This document shows positions 1 through 5,155 of a DNA stretch of 5,801 nt, in pieces. The stretch comes from Bacillota bacterium (GTDB taxonomy: Bacteria > Bacillota > Clostridia > Lachnospirales > Lachnospiraceae). The stretch covers positions 1 to 5,801 of the forward strand of contig JAEWHR010000192.1 in assembly GCA_023387655.1 (NCBI GenBank). Reading direction: 5' to 3'. Every line of letters starts with the position of its first letter. Position 1 is the first letter of the stretch. The translations under genes and the position numbers were made by a program. Below the pieces are notes generated by a model. It was not told the origin of the DNA. It did not search any database and saw nothing but the letters and a program-made list of their open reading frames with translations.

Positions 1-258
1 ATCAAGAGTGCAAAAGCTGTTGCAGTAGACTATGGTAAAACAGCTCCAATTAAATTAACGTTATCGGATAATGGTGGTAAGTTAGAGGGTGTAAAATATA
101 CATCCTCTAATAAAGCTATTGCTACTGTAGATAAAAATGGTAAAGTCACTGGAGTTAAGGCTGGAACTACTTATGTAATAATATCATATACAGGTGGAAA
201 GAGTGTTAAAGTTAAAGTAACGGTAAAGCCAGTTGTAAATAGGAAAGTAGTAAATTAA
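1..258 (+). CDS. BIG2 (bacterial Ig-like) domain protein, C-terminal fragment
   Basis: Frame 1 is open from the first base to a TAA at 256-258, giving the last 85 residues of a protein that begins outside the window. The fragment reads as one Ig-like repeat of the BIG2 family. It shows the hallmark 'SSNKAIATV' strand (about residues 36-44), then 'GKVTGVKAGTT' (about 48-58), then a final beta strand of alternating Val and Lys. BIG2 domains are usually tandem modules in secreted or surface-bound proteins that act in adhesion or as spacers in extracellular enzymes. The fragment ends in a short basic tail with no LPXTG motif or hydrophobic anchor, so any surface anchor must lie upstream. The catalytic or binding part cannot be seen, so the function of the whole protein is unknown. 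If the junction at 388-412 is read correctly, this gene lies inside an integrated element. Confidence 0.85.
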   Translation: MKSAKAVAVDYGKTAPIKLTLSDNGGKLEGVKYTSSNKAIATVDKNGKVTGVKAGTTYVIISYTGGKSVKVKVTVKPVVNRKVVN

Positions 259-263
259 ATAAT

Positions 264-298
264 GATAGACCTATTTTCATAAGAGTGTAGGTCTTATC
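264..298 (+). terminator. Weak hairpin after the BIG2 gene
   Basis: A stem pairs 264-273 with 288-298: AGACCTA against TAGGTCT, extended by GAT against ATC with one bulge. The loop is 14 nt. It begins six bases after the stop codon, where a terminator is expected, but no T-run follows. It is at best a weak or factor-assisted terminator, or a 3'-end stabilising hairpin. Confidence 0.4.
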
Positions 299-313
299 TG
301 ACATATGAAATGG

Positions 314-334
314 TGTATGCAAAATGTATGCAAA
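314..334 (+). repeat. Tandem direct repeat TGTATGCAAA x2
   Basis: TGTATGCAAA occurs at 314-323 and again at 325-334, a period of 11 bases, about one helical turn. Short direct repeats on the same DNA face, about 55-80 bp from a tRNA 3' end, resemble the arm-type integrase binding sites found beside tyrosine recombinase attachment sites. That role is inferred from position only, since no integrase gene is in the window. Confidence 0.55.
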
Positions 335-372
335 CTAAATCAGATATTACAGAACCCTCCTTTCTATGCGGG

Positions 373-398
373 TTTGAGAACTGCTCAAACAGTTCAAA
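373..398. repeat. Inverted repeat at the presumed recombination junction
   Basis: TTTGAGAACTG (373-383) faces CAGTTCAAA (390-398), imperfect by a two-base insertion, around the six bases CTCAAA. The central hexamer can instead pair with TTTGAG to its left, giving a 7-bp stem with a 5-nt loop (GTTTGAG 372-378 with CTCAAAC 384-390). The right half lies within the tRNA-like T arm. Inverted core sites around a short overlap are typical of tyrosine recombinase attachment sites, and that is the inference here. Confidence 0.5.
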
Positions 399-412
399 TC
401 TGGTTGTCGCCT
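388..412 (+). pseudogene. 3' fragment of a tRNA gene, Cys-like
   Basis: The 25 bases fit the 3' end of a tRNA. The T-stem 5' strand is AACAG (388-392), the T loop TTCAAAT (393-399), the T-stem 3' strand CTGGT (400-404), the acceptor 3' strand TGTCGCC (405-411) and the discriminator T (412). Four of the five T-stem pairs form; the failed pair is A389 against G403. CCA is not encoded. Acceptor TGTCGCC with U73 recalls bacterial tRNA-Cys, for which U73 is a key identity base; the amino-acid assignment is from memory. No matching 5' acceptor strand (GGCGACA), D arm or anticodon arm lies upstream, so it is only a fragment. A strong terminator follows 10 bases later, as for a real tRNA gene. This suggests the original 3' end of a tRNA locus left behind by an element that integrated on the left. 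Confidence 0.6.
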
Positions 413-422
413 GTCTTAAAGA

Positions 423-472
423 AGTCTCTAAACCATAGTAAACAGGGGTTTAGAGACTATTTTGTTTGTTTA
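423..472 (+). terminator. Strong intrinsic terminator
   Basis: A perfect 12-bp stem (AGTCTCTAAACC at 423-434 with GGTTTAGAGACT at 447-458) has a 12-nt loop and is followed by the T-rich tail ATTTTGTTTGTTT. It is oriented for plus-strand transcripts and begins 10 bases after the tRNA-like fragment, so it was probably the terminator of that tRNA locus. It now stops plus-strand transcripts from the BIG2 side before they run into the convergent nudC gene. Confidence 0.9.
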
Positions 473-620
473 ATAATAAGATTCCTTTCAGAAAAATCTA
501 GATTAATATCAATATGGTGTAATACATGTCACCATGAATGACAGCTGATATGATTTAATTTCAGTAACTGTTTTCTGGTAATGTCTATTAAGTCACTATA
601 TTGAATTTATCACAGATCTT
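473..620. other. Non-coding spacer between convergent units
   Basis: No coding region is convincing here. The only structure seen is a small perfect 6-bp hairpin (ATGGTG 514-519 with CACCAT 530-535, 10-nt loop). No T-tract terminator for the minus-strand nudC transcript is obvious just below its stop codon. The 423-458 hairpin, read on the minus strand, could block it only weakly because its tail there is not T-rich. Confidence 0.6.
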
Positions 621-1481
621 CTATAATCCCACTGTATGAGTTTTATTACGGAAATTTTCGATTAGTTCGTGTGCAATACTAACGCTACTTTCGCTATAAG
701 GAATCTCATCTCTTGAAAACCATGTAGCTTCGGCAAGCTCATCCTCTTGTAAGGTAACCTTATCATCACCATCTAATTCAGCATAAAAACCAATCATGAT
801 AGAATCTGAGAAGGACCAAGGTTGGCTTTTATAATAACGTATGTTTTTAACTTTAAGACCTACTTCTTCCATTACCTCACGCCTTACAGTTTCTTCAAAA
901 GTTTCACCAACCTCAACAAAACCAGCTACTAAACCATATCTTTTATGATTTCCTCTCGCATATCTTGTTAAAAGTATTCGATCTCCACTTGTAATTGCAA
1001 CTATGATGGCTGGTGAAATTGTTGGATAAGTGACCTTACCACAAGCATCACAAGTATAAGCCCGTTCCTTAAGGCTGTGTTTCATCTCTTTTCCACATCT
1101 TCCACAGTAACGATTATTTAGTTTAAATCGATATAACTGATAAGCTGTAATTCCTGCAAACGCATACTGTTTTTGTTTTAATGTACGAAATACCTCTTGT
1201 TTTTCAAATTGATATTCTAGCGTAGGCTCTACGGTATGATCATGGACTAAAAGATAAAATATTTGATCATCTATTTGAAATAAGTACTCTGCTTCTTCAT
1301 ATAGCATATCCCTTAGTGAAGGCTGTATGTTTGTTACTTCTTGAAATGTAGGAAAAGGACAATCGATATCCTTTAACAAAAGTATCTCTCCTTTGGAAAA
1401 CCAGAGGCAAAGATCATTCTCTTGCGGCTTTCTATCGTTAAATTCATTTCTGAATTTATGTGGCTCAATATTATGAATCAT
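621..1481 (-). CDS. nudC: NADH pyrophosphatase, zinc-ribbon Nudix hydrolase (NudC family)
   Basis: The 286-aa product should hydrolyse NAD(H) to NMN(H) and AMP in the cytoplasm. Family members also remove NAD caps from RNA 5' ends. The order is an N-terminal Nudix-like domain (about residues 1-110), a zinc ribbon with Cys126/Cys129 and Cys144/Cys147 (CGRC ... CDAC), then the Nudix domain. The Nudix box spans about 187-209 and fits GX5EX7REUXEEXGU in full (ending REVMEEVGL). After it, SQPWSFSDS at about 219-227 matches the SQPW motif that marks NudC rather than other Nudix enzymes. It is slightly longer than E. coli NudC (257 aa). The ATG at 1479-1481 is chosen because GGAGG lies 7 bases upstream. 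An in-frame TTG at 1506-1508 would put that ribosome binding site inside the gene. It has its own promoter and appears monocistronic. Confidence 0.93.
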   Translation of the reverse strand: MIHNIEPHKFRNEFNDRKPQENDLCLWFSKGEILLLKDIDCPFPTFQEVTNIQPSLRDMLYEEAEYLFQIDDQIFYLLVHDHTVEPTLEYQFEKQEVFRTLKQKQYAFAGITAYQLYRFKLNNRYCGRCGKEMKHSLKERAYTCDACGKVTYPTISPAIIVAITSGDRILLTRYARGNHKRYGLVAGFVEVGETFEETVRREVMEEVGLKVKNIRYYKSQPWSFSDSIMIGFYAELDGDDKVTLQEDELAEATWFSRDEIPYSESSVSIAHELIENFRNKTHTVGL

Positions 1482-1485
1482 GGGA

Positions 1486-1493
1486 CTTCCTCC
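1486..1493 (-). promoter_or_regulatory. Ribosome binding site that fixes the nudC start
   Basis: On the minus strand this reads GGAGGAAG, a near-perfect Shine-Dalgarno sequence with GGAGG 7 bases from the ATG at 1481. It rules out the upstream TTG as the start. Confidence 0.88.
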
Positions 1494-1519
1494 AATGTAA
1501 AATGTCAATAATGAAATCC

Positions 1520-1548
1520 ATTATACTCCTTTCACTTGCATATGAAAA
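1520..1548 (-). promoter_or_regulatory. nudC promoter
   Basis: A perfect -10 box TATAAT (1520-1525) and a -35 box TTTTCA (1543-1548, four of six consensus bases) are separated by 17 bases. The start would be near 1513, giving a leader of about 30 nt. It sits just after the hsp20 terminator, consistent with an independent sigma-A-type unit. Confidence 0.7.
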
Positions 1549-1555
1549 GGAAAAT

Positions 1556-1625
1556 AAACAACGAAAAAAGAGTAGCTCGATATTTATGGGCGAAAACTTA
1601 TCCCTTCAAATAATCAAGTTACTCT
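1556..1625 (-). terminator. hsp20 terminator, possibly bidirectional
   Basis: The arms 1569-1581 and 1613-1625 pair at 12 of 13 positions (AGAGTA..CTTGAT with ATCGAG..TACTCT on the minus strand, one G-U pair). Inner pairs ATTT/AAAT and GGG/CCC continue the hairpin. On the minus strand a run of T's follows directly (1568 downwards). The plus-strand side (TATTTTCATTCT) is also T-rich. It lies about 75 bases past the hsp20 stop and separates that transcript from the nudC promoter. Confidence 0.82.
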
Positions 1626-1699
1626 TATTTTCATTCTATTTAAATCATACTTATAGAGGAGTTCGCCGTCCTAGTCAAAACTTTCATAGTAATAACGTA

Positions 1700-2122
1700 T
1701 TACTTTATTTCTATTTTTCTAGTATTATCTGCTACCTTTTCCAGTTTTGGAAGTTTTAAATTTAGCACTCCATCCTTATATTCTGCATTGATTGATTGAG
1801 TATCGATATTTGCTACATGAAAGCTTCTTTGGTAAGAACCATATCGTCTTTCCTGACGTATATAATTATCCTTTTCCTCCTTACTCTCTTCCTTGTGTAC
1901 TGCCGAGATGGTTAAATAATCATCTTGAATACCAACTTCAATCTCTTCTTTTGAAAAACCAGGAAGATCCGCTTTCAGTTCGAAATGATCGCCTTTGTCT
2001 AAAACATCTGTTTTGAAACTGTTAAATGTACCTCCTATCTCTCCAAAAAAATTCTTTTGAAGTTCGTCAAAATAGTTACTCAAACTAAACTGCTCTCTCT
2101 GAAAAATACTTGGTCTTAACAT
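1700..2122 (-). CDS. Small heat shock protein, Hsp20/alpha-crystallin family
   Basis: The 140-aa product is an ATP-independent holdase that binds unfolding proteins in the cytoplasm, works in large oligomers and hands clients to DnaK. The N-terminal segment (about 1-38) is short and Phe-rich, as expected for client contact. The alpha-crystallin domain follows (about 38-130) with the conserved ADLPGF early on, 'RRYGSYQRSF' in the middle and 'AEYKDGVLNLKLPK' near its end. The C-terminal I-x-I anchor is present as Ile-Glu-Ile at 137-139, so the protein is complete. The ATG at 2120-2122 is preferred because GGAG (2131-2134) lies 8 bases upstream. A GTG three codons earlier overlaps that site. A separate promoter and terminator indicate a single-gene unit. 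Confidence 0.93.
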   Translation of the reverse strand: MLRPSIFQREQFSLSNYFDELQKNFFGEIGGTFNSFKTDVLDKGDHFELKADLPGFSKEEIEVGIQDDYLTISAVHKEESKEEKDNYIRQERRYGSYQRSFHVANIDTQSINAEYKDGVLNLKLPKLEKVADNTRKIEIK

Positions 2123-2143
2123 AACAATCACTCCATTTCTAAT

Positions 2144-2190
2144 TTAATTATCTATGTGTAACAAGGAAGTTATATTCAATTCTTTCTCCT
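2144..2190 (-). other. 5'-proximal Shine-Dalgarno-like site and possible leader peptide in the hsp20 mRNA
   Basis: On the minus strand AGGAG (2186-2190) is followed after 6 bases by TTG (2177-2179), opening an 11-codon frame that ends with TAA at 2144-2146, 21 bases before the hsp20 start. The site would lie within a few bases of the predicted transcript 5' end. It may be a leader peptide start. More likely, if it has any role, it is a ribosome-binding stabiliser of the mRNA 5' end as known in Bacillus. No evidence of translation. Confidence 0.3.
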
Positions 2191-2193
2191 CGT

Positions 2194-2208
2194 TGTATAT
2201 GTTATACA
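2194..2208. promoter_or_regulatory. Palindrome over the hsp20 -10 box, operator candidate
   Basis: TGTATA (2194-2199) and TATACA (2203-2208) form a perfect inverted repeat around TGT, covering the -10 hexamer and start site. That is a classic repressor position. It does not match CIRCE (HrcA) or the CtsR heptamer repeat. AT-rich palindromes also arise by chance. Confidence 0.4.
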
Positions 2209-2229
2209 TCATATAGAACAAATAGTCAA
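2201..2229 (-). promoter_or_regulatory. hsp20 promoter
   Basis: TTGACT (2224-2229) and TATAAC (2201-2206) each match the sigma-A consensus at five of six positions, with an ideal 17-base spacer. Transcription would start near 2194, giving a leader of about 70 nt. Confidence 0.8.
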
Positions 2230-2328
2230 TATAGAATATATTAAAATTTGATTAAAACGTTTTCTAAAATTATATCTCATCTCTCTCAGAGAATCTTTTC
2301 TCGAATTAGGATAATTTTCTTAGAACAA

Positions 2329-2411
2329 AGAATGTGCTACGAACATTCTCGCGCTGACGCGCTGTCACGAAAGTGACTAACTACCTTAGCGCGTCATGCG
2401 CACCCTTAGCG
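2329..2411. repeat. GC-rich nested palindromic element
   Basis: The core 2351-2416 is about 61% G+C, far above the flanks. A 7-bp hairpin (AGAATGT 2329-2335 with ACATTCT 2343-2349) is followed by a 13-bp stem with one bulged T (2351-2363 with 2388-2401, TGACGCGCT against AGCGCGTCA). Inside it is GTCAC-GAAA-GTGAC (2364-2377), a GNRA-capped hairpin on the plus strand. CCTTAGCG is repeated at 2384-2391 and 2404-2411. No coding frame is convincing. It may be a dispersed palindromic repeat (REP- or MITE-like) or a structured RNA. No promoter could be assigned to it. Confidence 0.7.
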
Positions 2412-2418
2412 GAGCGTT

Positions 2419-2453
2419 TTTAATTTATAGGTCGCAATTTCCTATAAATTAAA
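2419..2453. repeat. Perfect 13-bp AT-rich inverted repeat
   Basis: TTTAATTTATAGG (2419-2431) pairs perfectly with CCTATAAATTAAA (2441-2453) around a 9-nt loop. Neither strand has a clear T-tract after it. It adjoins the GC-rich palindromes and may be part of the same element. Confidence 0.7.
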
Positions 2454-2482
2454 TAAAGCGAACAAAACCATGTTTGTTCGCT
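2443..2482 (-). terminator. Terminator downstream of the GGDEF-EAL gene
   Basis: A perfect 10-bp stem (AGCGAACAAA 2457-2466 with TTTGTTCGCT 2473-2482) has a 6-nt loop. Minus-strand transcription then meets TTTATTTAATTTAT, the T-rich side. It lies about 140 bases past the stop codon at 2621. Confidence 0.78.
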
Positions 2483-2513
2483 CAAACTGTAATATCACCA
2501 TATAATCTACTTT

Positions 2514-2538
2514 ATAAAAATTAAAAGCACCCCTGCTT
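2514..2538 (-). terminator. Possible short first terminator of the GGDEF-EAL transcript
   Basis: On the minus strand AAGCA-GGGG-TGCTT (2525-2538) forms a 5-bp stem with a 4-nt loop and is followed by TTAATTTTTAT. The T-tract is good but the stem is short, so it is probably inefficient. The 10-bp hairpin further on would serve as backup. Confidence 0.4.
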
Positions 2539-2569
2539 CTAATAATACAATCGCTTCACAGACTGTTAT

Positions 2570-2617
2570 TTACCCAGCAGCTTCAATATCGGCAACAGTA
2601 ATTAGTGCAATGATCAC
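2570..2617 (-). other. In-frame open stretch just past the GGDEF-EAL stop codon
   Basis: After the TGA at 2621-2623 the same frame stays open for 17 sense codons to a TAA at 2570-2572. It contains a GTG at 2615-2617 that could start a 15-residue peptide reading VIIALITVADIEAAG. There is no good ribosome binding site. It may be a decayed C-terminal extension of the upstream protein or chance. Confidence 0.2.
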
Positions 2618-2620
2618 AAA

Positions 2621-5014
2621 TCACACTACCAATCCTTTGGGCTTCCCAACCCAATATCCTTGCGCATAATCTACGCCAATTTCACGCAAGCAATTAAATA
2701 TTGCTTCACTCTCTACATATTCCGCTATGGTTTTAAGGCCCATTAAATGAGCTATTTCATTAATGGATGAAACCAATGTATAATCAATTTTATTCTTATC
2801 GATGTCATTGACAATCATTCCATCTATCTTAATATAGTCCACTGGTAAATATTTTAAATAAGTTAAGGAAGACAAACCACTCCCAAAGTCATCGAGAGCG
2901 AATCTACACCCCAATTCCTTGAGTTTTTGAATAAACTCTTTCGCTTTCACTAAATTAGAAACAGCTGTTGTTTCTGTAATCTCAAAACAAACACACTGTG
3001 GTGGTACATGGTATTCTTCAAACTGATTACAAATATACTCTAAAAATCCCTCTGCTATTATCGAAGTTGCAGAAATATTGATGTTATATAAATAATTATA
3101 CTCTACGGAATCCATCTTATAGGTCGCATAATTTTTACAAAAGTTAATGATTACCCATCGATCAATATCCGTCAACTTATTATAACGTTGCGCTGCTGGT
3201 AAGAAAGTTCCAGGAGGCACTAAATTCCCCTGTTCATCCTTCATTCGAATCAAAGCTTCATATCCAAATATAACCGAATCCGAAACACGAACAATATCTT
3301 GAAAAACAAGAAGGAAGCGATTTTCTTCAAATGCCTTTGTTATAAAAGGCATTACCTGCATTTCTTCTTCTCTTAAAAAAAATTCCTGTTCTGATTCACT
3401 AAATAATTGTACTCGATTACCACCCATTTCCTTTGAGACATAGCAAGCCTGATCTGCTGCTGAGATCACTTTTGATACCTCATATAATTCACTGTCAATA
3501 ATCACAGCACCGATACTAACTCCAAGTGTAAATACTTTTTCTTCCCAGATAAATCGAAATTTTTTCACGGTCTCACAAAGCGTTTCTGCTATATTTAAGC
3601 CATCCTCTGTATTTACTCCGTTTAATAACACGCCAAATTCATCGCCGCCGATGCGTGCTAGGATATCTTGCTCTCTTAGCGTTTGTTTCATCATGAAAGA
3701 GAGGTTTTTAATCAACTCATCTCCAGCATGGTGTCCACAAACATCATTGACAATCTTAAACTTGTCCAAATCTAAATATAAAAACATTGCTGTTTCTTCT
3801 GGATAAAATAATATCTTTTGCGCACAAGACTTAATTTCTTTCTCAAGTGCATATCGATTGCAAAGCCCAGTTAACATATCATGATTTGCCTGATAACGTG
3901 TCGATTCTTCCGCTTTTTTACGCTCCGATATATTCTTTGCAATACATACAAAATGTAATTTCTCTGAGTTTTCTTCTACCATCACGGAACAGCTTATTAG
4001 AACCGGAATTGCTGTATCATCTTTCGAATGGATAATTACCTCATAATCACTATATTGTCTATATGCTATAATTGTATTTTTCCAATATTCTAACACATGT
4101 TCTTGAATATGAGGGAAAAATATCGATATTGGAGTCCCAACCAACTCTTCTTGTGTATACCCGAACATTTTTTTCGTTGCTTCATTCACAGTTTCAATAC
4201 AAAAATTGGAGTCAGTAACCACCAAAGCATCTGAAATATTAGTGATTATATTACTCAAATAACTCTTCGATACTGTGCTCTGACTAATATAATCAATCAT
4301 CTGATTAAAAGAATTTGCCAACTTTCCTATTTCGTCTTTCTGATCTATTTCAACCTTTGAAACCCCCTCCATACCGTTGACTAAGATATCCTTCGTAGCC
4401 TTGTGAAGTCGTATTAAAGGTTTTGTTACCCAGCGATTTAGTAAATAAATACTAATACCCATGACTACCAACAACGTTAGTAATGCAATAACTAGAGTAT
4501 ATAAAAAAAGTTCTCTTATAGGTCTTAGAAAACTTTGGGTAGAATAGCCTGCTACGATATATGACTTTGTTTCTCCCTTTACTATAACAGGTAGACTACA
4601 TATAACATATTCCTCATGATTAAACTTAATTGTATTAAGATCATTATCCATATGATTCAAATTTCTTACATTGTCGTTCAGATCCTTTAAAATCTTATCA
4701 CAATTAATACCACTATGAAACAAAATATTCCCCTCTAAATCTAAGGTAAGTGCAAATTTAAGATTCTCTGTTTCTTCTAATGCTACAATACTTTGTTCGT
4801 CAAATTCATTAATTTCTGTTACATCAGTTCCAGAGTATAGCATTCGTACTACCTGAGCTCGTAATCCTCGTGTCGTAGTTAACACTTCTTTTGAAAATGC
4901 CTTCGTTAATTCATCTTTTAATATATAATTGCTAATTATAAAATTAGCTATTATGGTAAATGATAATACAACACCCACTATTAATATTATTTTAACTTTT
5001 ATTTTATCTCCCAT
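2621..5014 (-). CDS. Membrane-bound sensor with HAMP, PAS, GGDEF and EAL domains (c-di-GMP cyclase/phosphodiesterase)
   Basis: This 797-aa protein should synthesise and/or hydrolyse cyclic di-GMP at the membrane. Order: TM helix (about 9-31), extracytoplasmic sensor (about 32-165, Cache-like by topology only), TM helix (about 170-193), HAMP (about 194-246), PAS (about 250-362), GGDEF (about 375-540), EAL (about 550-797). The cyclase motif is intact (GGDEF 456-460), as is the RxxD product-inhibition site (REQD 447-450) five residues before it. GHHAGD keeps the Asp used for guanine recognition, which speaks for c-di-GMP rather than a hybrid dinucleotide. The EAL domain keeps EALIR (586-590), Asn646, FEITE (677-681), DDFG (708-711), Lys729 of YIKID, Glu765 and QGYWVGKP (785-792). 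Both activities may work, or one may be regulatory; sequence cannot decide. The ATG at 5012-5014 is preferred: GGAGA lies 5 bases upstream, overlapped by an in-frame TTG at 5026. It is probably monocistronic, with a riboswitch in its leader. Confidence 0.94.
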   Translation of the reverse strand: MGDKIKVKIILIVGVVLSFTIIANFIISNYILKDELTKAFSKEVLTTTRGLRAQVVRMLYSGTDVTEINEFDEQSIVALEETENLKFALTLDLEGNILFHSGINCDKILKDLNDNVRNLNHMDNDLNTIKFNHEEYVICSLPVIVKGETKSYIVAGYSTQSFLRPIRELFLYTLVIALLTLLVVMGISIYLLNRWVTKPLIRLHKATKDILVNGMEGVSKVEIDQKDEIGKLANSFNQMIDYISQSTVSKSYLSNIITNISDALVVTDSNFCIETVNEATKKMFGYTQEELVGTPISIFFPHIQEHVLEYWKNTIIAYRQYSDYEVIIHSKDDTAIPVLISCSVMVEENSEKLHFVCIAKNISERKKAEESTRYQANHDMLTGLCNRYALEKEIKSCAQKILFYPEETAMFLYLDLDKFKIVNDVCGHHAGDELIKNLSFMMKQTLREQDILARIGGDEFGVLLNGVNTEDGLNIAETLCETVKKFRFIWEEKVFTLGVSIGAVIIDSELYEVSKVISAADQACYVSKEMGGNRVQLFSESEQEFFLREEEMQVMPFITKAFEENRFLLVFQDIVRVSDSVIFGYEALIRMKDEQGNLVPPGTFLPAAQRYNKLTDIDRWVIINFCKNYATYKMDSVEYNYLYNINISATSIIAEGFLEYICNQFEEYHVPPQCVCFEITETTAVSNLVKAKEFIQKLKELGCRFALDDFGSGLSSLTYLKYLPVDYIKIDGMIVNDIDKNKIDYTLVSSINEIAHLMGLKTIAEYVESEAIFNCLREIGVDYAQGYWVGKPKGLVV

Positions 5015-5018
5015 AAAT

Positions 5019-5024
5019 CTCTCC
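5019..5024 (-). promoter_or_regulatory. Ribosome binding site of the GGDEF-EAL gene
   Basis: GGAGAG on the minus strand (GGAGA at 5020-5024) lies 5 bases before the ATG at 5014. It fixes that start over the in-frame TTG at 5024-5026, which would overlap the site. Confidence 0.75.
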
Positions 5025-5038
5025 AAGCCAAGTCTCTA

Positions 5039-5119
5039 ATGCAAATCTATTTTGAAAACAAGTAAACTAAACAAAAGGATTATCGAATTATCTTCACCAT
5101 ATCCTTCGAAGATTTGCAT
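5039..5119 (-). promoter_or_regulatory. Second structured segment of the GGDEF-EAL leader
   Basis: A perfect 10-bp inverted repeat (ATGCAAATCT 5039-5048 with AGATTTGCAT 5110-5119) closes a roughly 60-nt domain. Inside are a 6-bp stem (AAGGAT 5075-5080 with ATCCTT 5101-5106) and a possible competing TTTTG/CAAAA stem (5050-5054 with 5072-5076). It lies between the riboswitch terminator and the ribosome binding site, ending about 14 bases from the latter. It matches no riboswitch class I know. It may be a second sensor, a translational control hairpin or a passive spacer. Confidence 0.5.
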
Positions 5120-5155
5120 AAATTAAAAGAACCCAGATTACTCACCTGGATTCTT
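5120..5155 (-). terminator. Riboswitch expression-platform terminator
   Basis: On the minus strand AAGAATCCAG (5155-5146) pairs with CTGGGTTCTT (5136-5127), 10 bp with one G-U and a 9-nt loop, followed by TTTTAATTTAT. It starts at the base after the aptamer. An exclusive alternative exists: CCAGGTTGC from the aptamer 3' strand (5168-5160) can pair with GTAATCTGG (5141-5133), 9 bp including two G-U pairs, using the terminator loop and part of its 3' arm. Ligand-bound aptamer would then favour termination. Confidence 0.88.

Noticed and set aside
338..405. Three-way-junction RNA (8-bp outer stem 338-345/398-405 with two inner hairpins) as a new riboswitch or small RNA
   Set aside because: The pairing is possible, but the right half is better explained as a tRNA 3' end, and no gene follows that it could control.
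305..541. 78-codon plus-strand open frame
   Set aside because: It runs through the tRNA-like fragment and the 12-bp terminator hairpin, has no ribosome binding site and has a composition unlike a protein.
1460..1759. 99-codon plus-strand open frame
   Set aside because: It crosses the nudC start, nudC promoter and hsp20 terminator in antisense and has no supporting signals.
1792..2016. 74-codon plus-strand open frame
   Set aside because: It is antisense to the well-supported hsp20 gene.
2287..2315. Plus-strand promoter (GATAAT at 2310-2315) for the GC-rich element
   Set aside because: There is no -35 match at the right spacing and no extended -10, so it cannot be supported.
2329..2482. CRISPR array
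   Set aside because: The repeats are inverted, of different sequence and irregularly spaced. There are no regular direct repeats with spacers and no cas genes.
3847..4035. 62-codon plus-strand open frame
   Set aside because: It is antisense to the GGDEF-EAL gene with no start signals.
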